The notes beneath the pieces were generated by a model. That model worked only from the letters and a program-made list of their open reading frames with translations. It was not told where the DNA came from and did not search any database. A stretch of DNA of 64,000 nucleotides. It comes from Bradyrhizobium sp. CCGUVB1N3. GTDB taxonomy: Bacteria; Pseudomonadota; Alphaproteobacteria; Rhizobiales; Xanthobacteraceae. Below are positions 51,723 through 63,345 of the stretch, in pieces. The stretch is from assembly GCF_024199925.1 (NCBI RefSeq), contig NZ_JANADR010000001.1, forward strand, positions 6,947,501-7,011,500. The letters run 5' to 3'. Numbering within the stretch: position 1 is the stretch's first letter; each line of letters starts with the position of its first letter. Position numbers and translations under genes: made by a program.

Positions 51723-52523
51723 CTAGCGAACGGCGGTGAAGAACCGCGCCATCCGGAAGCCCGACAGCCAGGTCCACATCGGCTGACTGCGCATGCCCAG
51801 ATCCCAGGAGCCGAGCACGGCATCGGCGCGGCCGACGAGATTGTCGATCGGCAACAGCCCAACACCGCCGGAGCGAAGGGGCACGCGGCTGTCGGCGGAG
51901 TTGTCCCTGTTGTCGCCGAGCACGAAGAGATGCCCGGCCGGCACCGTCACTTCCGGCGTGTTGTCGAGCGGACCGTTGTCGCGCATCTTGAAGATGAGAT
52001 GCGACACGCCGTTCGGCAGCGTCTCGACATAGCGATAGGCGGGTTCGCTGCCACCGCTGTCGTCCTCGGCTTGGCCGAGGCCATCCGGCTTCAGCTCGGC
52101 GGGACGGTCGTTGACGAAGAGTTGGCCCTGCCGCATCTGGATGCGGTCGCCGGGCAGACCGACCACGCGCTTGACCCAGGCCTGCGAGCGGTCGCCGGGC
52201 CAGCGGAACACGACGACGTCGCCGTGCTTCGGCGTCTCGGCGAAGACGCGGCCGGTCTCTGGCAAATTGATCTGGATCGGCAGCGATGAGGTGCCGTAGC
52301 CATAGGGGAATTTCGAAGCGAGCAGCGCGTCGCCGATCAGCAAGGTCGGCTCCATCGAGCCCGAGGGCACGTAGAACGGCTCGGCCAGCGCGCCCTTGGC
52401 GATGAACACGGCGGCGACGATGCCGGCAAGCTGCACCAGCTGTCCGCGCCAGCTGCTGCTCTTGCCGCTGTTCTTGCCGCTGCTATTGGGCTTGGTTGCT
52501 ACAGTCATTTTCTCAACACTCAT
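51723..52523 (-). CDS. lepB: Signal peptidase I
   Basis: A 266-aa inner-membrane serine protease that removes Sec signal peptides. One transmembrane helix (~28-47) is followed by the catalytic Ser56 in YVPSGSMEPTL and the general base Lys118 in AWVKRVVGLPGDRI; the SDNRDNS-like GDNRDNSADSR box is also present. The N-terminus has a Ser/Lys-rich tail. Its ATG overlaps the tldD stop by 4 bp, an unusual but clear coupling. Essential for export. Confidence 0.94.
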   Translation of the reverse strand: MSVEKMTVATKPNSSGKNSGKSSSWRGQLVQLAGIVAAVFIAKGALAEPFYVPSGSMEPTLLIGDALLASKFPYGYGTSSLPIQINLPETGRVFAETPKHGDVVVFRWPGDRSQAWVKRVVGLPGDRIQMRQGQLFVNDRPAELKPDGLGQAEDDSGGSEPAYRYVETLPNGVSHLIFKMRDNGPLDNTPEVTVPAGHLFVLGDNRDNSADSRVPLRSGGVGLLPIDNLVGRADAVLGSWDLGMRSQPMWTWLSGFRMARFFTAVR

Positions 52524-53947
52524 GCGCCCGTACCACCCACCGTAATCCGTTCCATCAGAAGCGTCGGCTGGCCGACGCCGACCGGCACGCCCTGGCCGTT
52601 CTTGCCGCAAGTGCCGATGCCGGTATCGAGCGCGAGATCGTTGCCGATCGCGCGGATGCGATGCAGGTCGGTCGGCCCGTTGCCGATCAGCATGGCGCCC
52701 TTCAGCGGCGCGCCGATCTTGCCGTTCTCGATCTTGTAGGCCTCGGTGCACTGGAAGACGTATTTGCCCGAGGTGATGTCGACCTGGCCGCCGCCGAAAT
52801 TCGCGGCAAAGACGCCGTTCTTGACCGAGGCGAGGATCTCGCCCGGCTCGCGGTCGCCCGCCAGCATGTAGGTGTTGGTCATGCGCGGCATCGGCACGTG
52901 GGCGTAGCCCTGGCGGCGGCCGTTGCCGGTTGGCTTCATATTCATCAGGCGCGCGTTCTGGCGGTCCTGCATATAGCCGACCAGGACGCCGTCATCGATC
53001 AGCACCGTGCGGTTGGTCGGCGTGCCCTCGTCATCGATCGAGAGCGAGCCGCGCCGCGAGGCAATGGTGCCGTCGTCGACCACGGTGACGCCCTTGGCCG
53101 CCACCTGCTGGCCCATCAGGCCGGCAAACGCCGAGGTCTTCTTGCGGTTGAAGTCGCCCTCCAGGCCGTGGCCGACCGCCTCATGCAGCATCACGCCGGG
53201 CCAGCCGGCGCCAAGCACCACGTCCATCTCGCCGGCGGGCGCCGGCACGGATTCCAGGTTCACCAGCGCCTCGCGCAGCGCGCCGTCAGCCGCGTCGCGC
53301 CAGTTCCTGGTCTCGATGAATTCGGCATAGCCGGCGCGGCCGCCATAGCCCTTGCTGCCGCTCTCCTGACGATCGCCCTGGCCGGCGACGACGGAGATGT
53401 TCACGCGCACCAGGGGGCGGATGTCGCGATAGCTCTCGCCGTCGGGCCGCAGGATCTCGACGACCTGCCAGGTCGCGCCGAGGCTGACGCTGACCTGCCG
53501 CACCCGCGGATCCTTGTCGCGCAAATAGGCGTCGATCTCGGCGAGCAGCTTGACCTTGGCCTCGAAGCCCGGCGCATCCAGCGGATTGTCGTCAGCATAG
53601 AGCCGTACATTGGTGTGCGGCGGCGGTGCGGCAAAGCTTCCCGAATAGCCGCCGCGGACTGCTGCGACAGCATCGGCGGCGCGGATCAGCGCCGGCAGCG
53701 AGACGTCGGAGGAATGCGCGTAGCCGACCGCGTCGTCCTTCACGGCGCGCAGGCCAAAGCCTTGCGAGGTGTCATAGGTCGCCTGCTTCAGCCGCCCATT
53801 GTCGAACATCAGCGCTTCGGTCTGGCTGTATTCCAGGAACAATTCGCCGTCGTCGGCGCCCGAAAGCCCGCGCGTAACTTCGTGGCGAACCTGGTCGCGG
53901 TCGAGATTGGCGCGGTCGAGCAGGGAGGTCGTGGCGGGATTGGTCAT
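52520..53947 (-). CDS. tldD: Metalloprotease TldD
   Basis: A 475-aa zinc protease subunit that normally works with TldE (PmbA) to cleave peptides such as microcin precursors and CcdA. The zinc motif is HEAVGH at about 252-257, followed by GLEGDFNRKKTSAFA and the C-terminal GTGIGTCGKNGQGVPVGVGQP. No tldE is in the window. The ATG at 53947 (MTNPATT) was chosen over one 15 codons upstream. Operon with lepB. Confidence 0.94.
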   Translation of the reverse strand: MTNPATTSLLDRANLDRDQVRHEVTRGLSGADDGELFLEYSQTEALMFDNGRLKQATYDTSQGFGLRAVKDDAVGYAHSSDVSLPALIRAADAVAAVRGGYSGSFAAPPPHTNVRLYADDNPLDAPGFEAKVKLLAEIDAYLRDKDPRVRQVSVSLGATWQVVEILRPDGESYRDIRPLVRVNISVVAGQGDRQESGSKGYGGRAGYAEFIETRNWRDAADGALREALVNLESVPAPAGEMDVVLGAGWPGVMLHEAVGHGLEGDFNRKKTSAFAGLMGQQVAAKGVTVVDDGTIASRRGSLSIDDEGTPTNRTVLIDDGVLVGYMQDRQNARLMNMKPTGNGRRQGYAHVPMPRMTNTYMLAGDREPGEILASVKNGVFAANFGGGQVDITSGKYVFQCTEAYKIENGKIGAPLKGAMLIGNGPTDLHRIRAIGNDLALDTGIGTCGKNGQGVPVGVGQPTLLMERITVGGTGA

Positions 53948-54143
53948 TGGCGATCCATTATCGGGAGATGTGGGGCAAGATAATGGTTTCAAAAGCGTTC
54001 GGCGAGGGGGCCGGCCGTCACATTACCGAAACGACATGGTTGCGATCGCACCCTGCCATCCCTTCGGATGCCCTCGTCTTAAGCCGGTTTTCAAGATTTT
54101 CAGCCTATACCGGCGCGCTCTTGTGTGAACCGGCGGCCAAAGC

Positions 54144-54431
54144 ATGTGGAATTCCCTGCTTGCGTTCTGGGACCAGTATCACGGCCTGATCATCGGCTTT
54201 GCCGTGCTGGCTCTGGTCCTGTTCGTCAACCAGCTGATCTACCGCCGTGGCTGGAAATCCTATCCCACGCGCGAACAGTACGTCGCGGCCCATCCAGGCA
54301 GCGCGACGACGGGCGGCGTCGTCTGCGCCAAGTGCCGGCAAAAGGCCGCGGGAATGGCCGTCGCCAGTGCAGGCCGCATCTACCGCTGCACCTGGTGCGA
54401 CACGGAGCTTTATCGGGTCGACAGGGCGTAG
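54144..54431 (+). CDS. Membrane-anchored zinc-ribbon protein (95 aa)
   Basis: One N-terminal transmembrane helix (residues 15-33, LIIGFAVLALVLFVNQLIY) and a cytoplasmic C-terminus with two CxxC pairs (CAKC and CTWC) about 22 residues apart, a zinc ribbon. Possibly an RNA- or protein-binding membrane factor. Convergent with the 193-aa gene that follows. No family name recognised. Confidence 0.7.
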   Translation: MWNSLLAFWDQYHGLIIGFAVLALVLFVNQLIYRRGWKSYPTREQYVAAHPGSATTGGVVCAKCRQKAAGMAVASAGRIYRCTWCDTELYRVDRA

Positions 54432-54444
54432 GCTGTGACTATCG

Positions 54445-55026
54445 CTAATTCCTCGTTTGCCCGCGCGTGGGCATCTGAGGCTTTTCAATCGACAACAGCT
54501 CTGCGTCCACAGCCAGACGGCAGCTGGTAGTATATCTTTTCAGCGTATCGGCGCACCACTCATACCACTTGAACTCTTCAATGATATCCTTGCCGATCAG
54601 GCGCTTAGCTTTATCATTCCCAAAAAATGTTACCGGAACGATCTCAAAGTCTTTTCTGTTGCCGTGAAGTGCAATTGAGCACGGGGCGTGGACCGCATTG
54701 TTGCGTCGGTCCGCGAGACTATTTGTCTCATGCAACAAGTCGTTGATTGCGGCCGTCACGCTTGGACGTTTGGCTACCCAATCCGTCTCCTGTGCTCTGG
54801 CGTCGATTGCGCCTTTCAAGATGTCGCGCTGACTTCGATCGCTCTTCAGTTTGTGCCAGATTGCCATCCCATGATGCAGCTCTAGCCCTGTGACCGAGCA
54901 GAAGAGCTTACCCAGCTCCTCGTGCAAGTGATTCCACGAATGCGCTACCCTTCCGAGGGCGGTAAAATAAGGTTCGAGAGCGGCGGTGGCAGCATCGACT
55001 TCGCCTTCGCTCGGCAAGTTAACCAT
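54445..55026 (-). CDS. HEPN-like protein of foreign appearance (193 aa)
   Basis: A mostly helical 193-aa protein. Near the middle it reads SLADRRNNAVHAPC, which fits the R-x4-6-H motif of HEPN RNase/toxin domains, with FTALGRVAHSWNHLHEELGKL as a preceding helix. The gene is clearly AT-richer than its neighbours (for example ATCATTCCCAAAAAATGTTA within it), suggesting recent acquisition. No antitoxin partner or operon is obvious: the zinc-ribbon gene converges on it and ialB is in the same direction but 136 bp upstream. Call is tentative. Confidence 0.55.
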   Translation of the reverse strand: MVNLPSEGEVDAATAALEPYFTALGRVAHSWNHLHEELGKLFCSVTGLELHHGMAIWHKLKSDRSQRDILKGAIDARAQETDWVAKRPSVTAAINDLLHETNSLADRRNNAVHAPCSIALHGNRKDFEIVPVTFFGNDKAKRLIGKDIIEEFKWYEWCADTLKRYTTSCRLAVDAELLSIEKPQMPTRGQTRN

Positions 55027-55162
55027 CTAAGTGCCCCACCTTCTCAAGCTCTCGCTCGGGCGTTAGGCGCGATGCAACCGAAGCCTCAGGCCGAAGAGAG
55101 TCGCCATCTGGAGTTTTTCGCAGTTTTCTGGCCGCAATCGATGCCACCAGCGCCAAGCCGCC

Positions 55163-55699
55163 CTACGGCAACTTGTCATACCCCTCGCCCAGGCCGTTCA
55201 AGCTGAGCGGGAAGCCGATGCCTTCCTCGGGGGTTTCGAAGATGATGAAGGTCGCGGTCTTGGCCGAGCGGAGCTGGCCGAGCAGCTTGTCGTCCATCAC
55301 GACCTCGGCGACGCAGCCGTTGGGCAGGCAGCGGACGAAGCCGGCGCGGCCGACGTCCTGATTGTCGAGCTTCAGGCCGAGGCCGGAGGGCAGCAGCACG
55401 CCGAGCGGCGCGACCACCCGCATCAGCCGGCTCTTCTGGTCGGCCGTCTTGAGCACGATCACGGTCAGGCCGGCATTGGAGCGGTCCTCGGCGACGACGC
55501 TCTGGATCAGGGCGCATTGCTCGGCCTGGGCGCCCGGCGGGGTGTCGCAGCGGATCTGCCAGTCGCCATGGACCGAGCGCACCGCGCCTTGCGCGTGTGC
55601 AAGGCCCGGCACGAGGAGGACGGCGGCCACCAGGAGACAAGCCAGCGCGCCAAAATGGCGGTAAGGAGCGGGTTTCGCCATGCGTGTCGAAAGCCCCAT
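55163..55699 (-). CDS. Invasion-associated locus B (IalB) family protein
   Basis: A 178-aa exported protein with a Sec signal peptide (to about residue 37, ending HAQ) and the IalB domain: VRSVHGDWQIRCDTPPGAQAEQCALIQSV, VLLPSGLGLKLDNQ and FVRCLPNGCVAEVVMDDKL, with conserved cysteine pairs. Named after a Bartonella erythrocyte-invasion protein; in free-living rhizobia it is an envelope protein of unknown role. The ATG at 55699 is preferred because AGAGGGA precedes it. Confidence 0.87.
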   Translation of the reverse strand: MGLSTRMAKPAPYRHFGALACLLVAAVLLVPGLAHAQGAVRSVHGDWQIRCDTPPGAQAEQCALIQSVVAEDRSNAGLTVIVLKTADQKSRLMRVVAPLGVLLPSGLGLKLDNQDVGRAGFVRCLPNGCVAEVVMDDKLLGQLRSAKTATFIIFETPEEGIGFPLSLNGLGEGYDKLP

Positions 55700-56151
55700 G
55701 GGGTCGATCCCTCTGTTCACAACCTGCTTGGGCGGCTTCGCTTCCACTCAGGTACGGAAATGACGGCGGCTTGAAGGCGGATCCCAAGCAGCCAACAGGC
55801 AAATCTCGCGCCGCGCCGGTCGCCTTTTCCCGCGCGAATCAGGCGCCTGCGGGGGCGACGGGGCAGTGCCTACAGCGGGCAATCCTGCTGTCAAGCCGCG
55901 ACACTCCCGGGACCGGCAATTTTGTCTGAAATATCTTGCGTGTGATGGCTGGCAGACCGGGCTCAAGACTGCATTGCGATACATCAAGAATTATGGTTTG
56001 AGAGGCTTGATTTCGGCGTTCTAGCGATCTGGCCCCAATTCCTCTTAGAGGTATTCTTGCGCGGCGGTTTGTCGGACGGGCGGATCGAATAAGCGTTCCC
56101 CAAAAATAGGGGAGTGCATTGGGGTGATTTCGTAAGGGGAGCGCGAACGGC
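55700..56151. other. Upstream region of the cox operon
   Basis: A 452-bp gap that holds no convincing gene. It has a small palindrome CCTCTTAGAGG at 56041, an inverted repeat TCCCC-AAAAATA-GGGGA at 56097-56113, and a ribosome binding site AAGGGGAG just before the coxB ATG. AT-rich sequence around 55920-56000 is a likely promoter area for coxB and perhaps for the reverse ialB. No single promoter can be assigned. Confidence 0.5.
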
Positions 56152-58685
<2,534 letters not shown>

Positions 58686-58697
58686 GCAATCCTTCGT

Positions 58698-58722
58698 CGC
58701 GGCGCCTTTTACGGGCGCCGCG
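58698..58722 (+). promoter_or_regulatory. Stem-loop between coxA and ctaB
   Basis: A 9-bp stem CGCGGCGCC / GGCGCCGCG with a 7-nt TTTTACG loop begins 13 bp after the coxA stop. No T-run follows, so it is more likely an mRNA-stabilising or attenuating hairpin than a full terminator. Confidence 0.6.
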
Positions 58723-58749
58723 GCTCAATCAGCAAGCGAGTAGGTTTAA

Positions 58750-59688
58750 GTGTCGGTTCTCGATCAGAACGCCATCGATATCAGGGTCTCCGAGGCGGAG
58801 GTCGGCGACTACATCGCGCTTTTGAAGCCGCGGGTGATGTCGCTCGTGATCTTCACCGCGCTGGTCGGGATGATGTTGGCGCCGGGACATTTCCATCCCG
58901 TGCTCGCGATCACCTCGCTGCTCTGCATTGCGGTCGGCGCCGGCGCCTCCGGTGCACTGAACATGGCGCTGGAAGGCGACATCGACGCCAAGATGTCGCG
59001 CACGGCGAACCGGCCGATCCCGCGCGGCCGCATCACCAAGCCCGAGGCGATGACCTTCGGCATGACGCTCGCCTTCTTCTCGGTGATGACGCTCGGCATC
59101 CTCGTCAACTGGATCGCGGGTGCGCTGCTTGCCTTCACCATCTTCTTCTACGTCGTGATCTACACGCTGCTCCTGAAGCGCTGGACCGCGCAGAACATCG
59201 TGATCGGTGGTGCCGCCGGCGCGCTGCCGCCGGTGGTGGCCTGGGCCGCCGTAACCGGCACGGTCGACGTCGAGCCGCTGCTCCTGTTCCTCATCATTTT
59301 CTTCTGGACCCCACCGCACTTCTGGGCGCTGGCGCTGTTCCGCTCCGACGATTACGCCCGCGCCGGCATCCCGATGCTGCCCAACGTCGCCGGCCCCGAT
59401 GCGACGCGGCTGCAGATCCTGCTCTACACCGTCGTCCTGATCGCGGTGGCTGCGGTGCCCTGGGCGCTCGGTTATTTCGACTGGATCTACGGCGTCACCT
59501 CGCTGGTGCTCGGCGCCGGCATGCTGGTGCTCGCCATCAACGTCTATATGCGGCGTGAGCGCAGCCAGTCGCTGCGCGCGACGCGCAAATTGTTTGCTTT
59601 CTCCATTCTTTATCTGTTCGCGCTGTTTGCGACCCTGCTTGCCGAGGTCGTGTTCCGCGCCCTTGCTCCGATGGTAGGGGGCGCATGA
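58750..59688 (+). CDS. ctaB: Protoheme IX farnesyltransferase
   Basis: A 312-aa UbiA-type prenyltransferase that converts heme b to heme o for the aa3 oxidase. About nine transmembrane helices; the prenyl-diphosphate/Mg motif is in [21 protein letters not shown] and the second Asp-rich loop is near [15 protein letters not shown]. Start is a GTG at 58750. It lies 64 bp after coxA and 7 bp before the small coxF-like gene. Confidence 0.95.
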   Translation: MSVLDQNAIDIRVSEAEVGDYIALLKPRVMSLVIFTALVGMMLAPGHFHPVLAITSLLCIAVGAGASGALNMALEGDIDAKMSRTANRPIPRGRITKPEAMTFGMTLAFFSVMTLGILVNWIAGALLAFTIFFYVVIYTLLLKRWTAQNIVIGGAAGALPPVVAWAAVTGTVDVEPLLLFLIIFFWTPPHFWALALFRSDDYARAGIPMLPNVAGPDATRLQILLYTVVLIAVAAVPWALGYFDWIYGVTSLVLGAGMLVLAINVYMRRERSQSLRATRKLFAFSILYLFALFATLLAEVVFRALAPMVGGA

Positions 59689-59695
59689 CGCCGGC

Positions 59696-59860
59696 ATGCC
59701 CGACAAACCCGAACCAGATGGAATCGTCCTCACCGAGGCGCAGAAGAAGAGCCGCCGTCAGCGCTCGATTGCGATCGCACTCGCGCTCGGCGTGCTCGTG
59801 GTGTTGTTTTTCGCGGTCACCATGGTCAAGGGACCAGCGGTGCTAGTCCGGCCATTGTAG
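59696..59860 (+). CDS. coxF: CoxF-like small membrane protein (54 aa)
   Basis: A 54-aa protein below normal gene-length cut-offs. It has a polar N-terminus ([20 protein letters not shown]) rich in charges and one transmembrane helix (~25-44, [20 protein letters not shown]). The place between ctaB and ctaG matches CoxF of rhizobial cox operons. Starts 7 bp after ctaB and ends 5 bp before ctaG. Its role in oxidase assembly is unproven. The symbol follows position and size. Confidence 0.75.
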   Translation: MPDKPEPDGIVLTEAQKKSRRQRSIAIALALGVLVVLFFAVTMVKGPAVLVRPL

Positions 59861-59865
59861 GAAAG

Positions 59866-60516
59866 ATGGATCAGAAGCCGACCATATCGCGGGATGAGAG
59901 CCGGAGGGCCACGAAGGGTCGTGGTCTTTTTAGTGGTCTTGGCCGCGACGCGCTGGTCGCCTCGATCTGCGGCGGCGTGGTCGCGCTGATGGTCGGTGCG
60001 TCCTATGCGGCGGTGCCGTTCTACAACTGGTTCTGCCGCGCCACCGGCTTCAACGGCACGACGCAGGTCGCGACCTCAGCGCCGGCGACCGGTCCGATCG
60101 CGCGCAAGATCGCAGTGCGCTTCGATTCCAACGTCGCGCCGGGCTTGCCCTGGAAGTTCGAGCCGGAGCAGACCGAGATCGAAGTCAATATCGGCCAGGT
60201 CACGACCGTCTACTACACCGTGACCAACCAGGCCGCGCGCACCACCGCAGGGCAAGCGGCCTACAACGTCGCGCCGCTGACGGTCGGGTCTTATTTCCAG
60301 AAGATCAACTGCTTCTGCTTCACCGAGCAGACCATGGCGCCGGGCGAGAAGCGGGAGATGCCCGTGGTGTTCTACGTCGATCCGTCGATCGTCGACGACC
60401 ATGACAATGACGGGCTGGGCACGATCACGCTGTCCTATACCTTCTATCCGGTGCGCGAGCCGGCGGCGAAGCCGCTCGCAGCCGGCGAGGACGACAAGCG
60501 CAAAGGCAATCTTTGA
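59866..60516 (+). CDS. ctaG: Cytochrome oxidase assembly protein CtaG (Cox11)
   Basis: A 216-aa membrane-anchored copper chaperone with one N-terminal transmembrane helix (~28-48) and a periplasmic Ig-like domain. It inserts CuB into subunit I. The copper motif is CFCF in [16 protein letters not shown], and [20 protein letters not shown] and TLSYTFYPV are conserved. Placed between coxF-like and coxC as in other alphaproteobacteria. Confidence 0.95.
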   Translation: MDQKPTISRDESRRATKGRGLFSGLGRDALVASICGGVVALMVGASYAAVPFYNWFCRATGFNGTTQVATSAPATGPIARKIAVRFDSNVAPGLPWKFEPEQTEIEVNIGQVTTVYYTVTNQAARTTAGQAAYNVAPLTVGSYFQKINCFCFTEQTMAPGEKREMPVVFYVDPSIVDDHDNDGLGTITLSYTFYPVREPAAKPLAAGEDDKRKGNL

Positions 60517-60593
60517 TCGCCGGGCTCACATCCGGGGATTGGAATTAAAGGGGATAAGTGCCTGACGGGCACGGGCTAAGGAGAGAGACGGAA

Positions 60594-61490
60594 ATGGCGA
60601 CCGCGCAAGGCAAGCATCACGACTATCACCTGGTCGATCCGTCTCCGTGGCCGGCCGTCGGCTCGGTCTCGGCCTTCGTCATGGCATTCGGCGCCATCGC
60701 CTGGATGCACCACATGTTCGCAGCCGCGCCGATCATCTTCGGCATCGGCACAATCGGCGTGCTCTACACGATGGCGAGCTGGTGGGGCGACGTGATCAAG
60801 GAAGCCCAGTACAAGGGCGACCATACCCGCGTGGTGCAGCTGCACCACCGCTACGGCATGATCCTGTTCATCGCCTCCGAGGTGATGTTCTTCGTCGCCT
60901 GGTTCTGGGCCTTCTTCAATGCGGCGCTGTTCCCTGCCGACCCCGTCCACGCCACCCGTGATGCCGTGTTCGGCTGCGGTCTTGGCACCCAGATGGGCGC
61001 CTGCAGCGTGCCCGGCACTTGGCCGCCGCACGGCATCGAGACCTTCGATCCCTGGCATCTGCCGCTCCTCAACACGCTGATCCTGCTGACCTCCGGCACC
61101 ACCGCGACCTGGGCGCACCATGCGCTGCTGGAGAACGACCGCCAGGGCCTCAAATACGGTCTGATCCTCACCATCCTCCTGGGCGCGACCTTCACCTGCG
61201 TGCAGGCCTTTGAGTACAGCCACGCGGCGTTCTCCTTCGCAGGCAACGTCTACGGTGCGACCTTCTTCATGGCGACCGGCTTCCACGGTTTCCACGTGCT
61301 GGTCGGTACCATCTTCCTCATCGTGTGCCTGGCGCGCGCCTATGCCGGTCACTTCACGCCGAAGCAGCACCTCGGCTTCGAGTTCGCCGCCTGGTACTGG
61401 CACTTCGTCGACGTGGTCTGGCTGTTCCTGTTCATCTGCATCTACGTCTGGGGACGCGGCGCCGAGACCATGGCCCACGGCGCGCATTAA
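60594..61490 (+). CDS. coxC: Cytochrome c oxidase subunit III
   Basis: A 298-aa subunit with seven transmembrane helices that stabilises the catalytic core. Family features are [20 protein letters not shown] with the conserved Glu, [19 protein letters not shown], and [19 protein letters not shown] near the C-terminus. GGAGAGAGAC precedes the chosen ATG at 60594. It is followed 24 bp later by a strong hairpin terminator. Confidence 0.96.
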   Translation: MATAQGKHHDYHLVDPSPWPAVGSVSAFVMAFGAIAWMHHMFAAAPIIFGIGTIGVLYTMASWWGDVIKEAQYKGDHTRVVQLHHRYGMILFIASEVMFFVAWFWAFFNAALFPADPVHATRDAVFGCGLGTQMGACSVPGTWPPHGIETFDPWHLPLLNTLILLTSGTTATWAHHALLENDRQGLKYGLILTILLGATFTCVQAFEYSHAAFSFAGNVYGATFFMATGFHGFHVLVGTIFLIVCLARAYAGHFTPKQHLGFEFAAWYWHFVDVVWLFLFICIYVWGRGAETMAHGAH

Positions 61491-61513
61491 CGCCTCGTCG
61501 ATCGTGATATAAG

Positions 61514-61540
61514 GGGGCGGCCTCATCGGCCGCCCCTTTT
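61514..61540 (+). terminator. Terminator after coxC (inside the cox gene set)
   Basis: A 9-bp stem GGGGCGGCC / GGCCGCCCC with a 5-nt loop and four T residues. It is 23 bp past coxC and 32 bp before the DUF983 start, so it could lower expression of DUF983 and SURF1 relative to the oxidase subunits. Confidence 0.8.
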
Positions 61541-61571
61541 GCTTAAGGTGTCGAGAGGGGAAGGAAAGTGC

Positions 61572-61958
61572 ATGACCGAGTATCCTCCCGCGACCGTTCT
61601 TCAGAGCGCGATGCGCGGGCTTGCCTGCAAATGCCCGCGCTGCGGACAGGGCAAGCTCTATGCGGGCTTCCTTACGCTCGCTCCGTCTTGTGAGACCTGC
61701 GGCCTCGACTACGCCTTCATCGACGCCGGCGACGGGCCGGCGATCTTCATCATCATGCTGGCCGGCGCCATCGTGGTGGCCTGCGCGCTGATCGTCGAGG
61801 TCAAGTACCAGCCGCCGTTCTGGCTGCATGCGGCGCTGTGGCTGCCGCTGATTCTGGTCACCACGCTGTTGCCGCTGCGGTCGATGAAGTCGCTGTTGAT
61901 CGCGCTGCAATTCCACCACAAGGCGGCGCCGGGCCGGCTGGTCGATCGCGCGAAATGA
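61572..61958 (+). CDS. DUF983 zinc-ribbon membrane protein
   Basis: A 128-aa protein with a four-cysteine zinc ribbon (CPRCGQGKLYAGF ... CETCGLDY) and two transmembrane helices (~62-85 and ~95-115). DUF983 proteins are near-constant members of alphaproteobacterial cox operons and are thought to help oxidase biogenesis. ATG at 61572 with GAGGGGAAGG upstream. Its stop overlaps the SURF1 ATG. Confidence 0.87.
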   Translation: MTEYPPATVLQSAMRGLACKCPRCGQGKLYAGFLTLAPSCETCGLDYAFIDAGDGPAIFIIMLAGAIVVACALIVEVKYQPPFWLHAALWLPLILVTTLLPLRSMKSLLIALQFHHKAAPGRLVDRAK

Positions 61959-62707
61959 ACGGGATCGCGATGCGCCGCGGCGTGGCGGGTTTTGGCCTGT
62001 TCACGCTCGCCATGATCGCGGCCTTCATCGCGCTCGGTGTCTGGCAATTGCAGCGTCGCGTCGCCAAGCATGAATTGATCGCAGCGCTGACCGAGCGGCT
62101 TGCGGCTTCGCCCGTCGCGCTGCCGGCGCCCGCACAGTGGAGCATGCTCAACGCGGCCACTGACGAGTTTCGCCGCGTCAGCTTCACGGCGACCTATGCG
62201 CCGCTCCCCGACGCCATGGTCTACAGCTCCGGCTCGGCCGTGCGCAAAGATGCCTCCGGTCCCGGCACCTGGGCCTTCCTGCCGGCACGGCTGCCGACCG
62301 GCGAGATGATCGTGGTCGATGCCGGCTTCGTCGAGAACACGATGCAGGATCGGTCCGTCGAGGATCGTGCGGTAACGAAGCTCGTCACCGGCGGGCAGGT
62401 CGCGCTCACCGGGTACTTGCGTTTTCCGGAAGAGGCGGGCTGGCTCACGCCAGCGGAGAACCGCACCAAGCGGCTGTGGTTCGTGCGCGATCAGCATCTG
62501 ATGGCGAGCGCGCTCGGCTGGGGCGCGGTCGCACCGTTCTATATCGATCTGGAACAGCCTGCGCCGGAGAACGGCATCCCGCGTCCCGGACCGCTCGACG
62601 TGCATCTGAAGGATGACCACCTGCAATACGCCATCACCTGGTTCACGCTCGCAGGTGCGGTGCTGATCGCATTCGGCGTGTGGGTGAGGGGACGGCGGCG
62701 GAACTGA
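61955..62707 (+). CDS. SURF1 family oxidase assembly protein
   Basis: A 250-aa membrane protein with N- and C-terminal helices and a periplasmic domain between, the SURF1 layout. Conserved parts are ALGVWQLQRRVAKHELI and EFRRVSFTATYAPLP, and the C-terminal HYAITWFTLA-like YAITWFTLAGAVLIAFGVW. SURF1 helps heme a insertion into subunit I. ATG overlaps the DUF983 stop (ATGA); a second ATG is five codons later. Confidence 0.93.
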   Translation: MNGIAMRRGVAGFGLFTLAMIAAFIALGVWQLQRRVAKHELIAALTERLAASPVALPAPAQWSMLNAATDEFRRVSFTATYAPLPDAMVYSSGSAVRKDASGPGTWAFLPARLPTGEMIVVDAGFVENTMQDRSVEDRAVTKLVTGGQVALTGYLRFPEEAGWLTPAENRTKRLWFVRDQHLMASALGWGAVAPFYIDLEQPAPENGIPRPGPLDVHLKDDHLQYAITWFTLAGAVLIAFGVWVRGRRRN

Positions 62708-62827
62708 TCCGCCGCGGTTTTTTGACGCGGAACCCGGAATCTTCCGGGCTTTACCATCCAGTGTCCATTCGCGACTGTGGCCGTAAGCCACCAAACGAAA
62801 TTCGCGTGGGCAGATCGGGATGGATGC

Positions 62828-63193
62828 GTGAGTGATTTCGACCAGATGGGCATTGTCGTCGACTGGCTGGACGCCTGTCGCAAGGGCGACCTCAGGTCGC
62901 TGATCGATCTCTATACCGATGATGCGAGCCTCGAATGCCAATGCGGGGGCACGCATCTCTACCGCGGCCGCAGCGAGCTCGAAGCCTATTGGGGATCGCG
63001 GCTTGGCGCACTCTCCTCTGTCGGATTCGGGCTCGAGGACATCAGCCCCGCGCCGCAGGGTGTCGAGCTCGAATATACGATCGCCGGCTCGTTGCGTATC
63101 CGCGCCAGCTTCGGCTTCAGCGCCGATGGCAAGATCTCCCGGACCATCTGCGCGCCGGCCCGGCAGAATCCGATGGACTGCTCTGCGTGCTAG
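62828..63193 (+). CDS. NTF2-fold protein with two cysteine pairs
   Basis: A 121-aa NTF2-like protein (helix DWLDACRKGDLRSLIDLYTD, then LECQCGGTHLYRGRSELEAY and VELEYTIAGSLRIRASFGFS). It has ECQC and a C-terminal CSAC that could bind metal or form a disulfide. The GTG at 62828 (VSDFDQM) is assumed; upstream in-frame sequence to 62777 is also open, so the start is uncertain. No neighbour suggests a pathway. Confidence 0.6.
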   Translation: MSDFDQMGIVVDWLDACRKGDLRSLIDLYTDDASLECQCGGTHLYRGRSELEAYWGSRLGALSSVGFGLEDISPAPQGVELEYTIAGSLRIRASFGFSADGKISRTICAPARQNPMDCSAC

Positions 63194-63345
63194 CGGCATG
63201 GCCCCGCGCCGCCAAATATGCAGACGGGCGCAGCCAAATGCACGCAGCGGTGTTCCCCATTTAGTTAAATTCTAACACCGGTCGTATTTTCACTCTTTCC
63301 ATTTATTCCCGCTGGCTTATCTGTTTTGGAAAGCGAGCCAGAACA

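Noticed and set aside
55748..55987. Short frames upstream of coxB
   Set aside because: Composition is not protein-like and none has a ribosome binding site; treated as promoter region.
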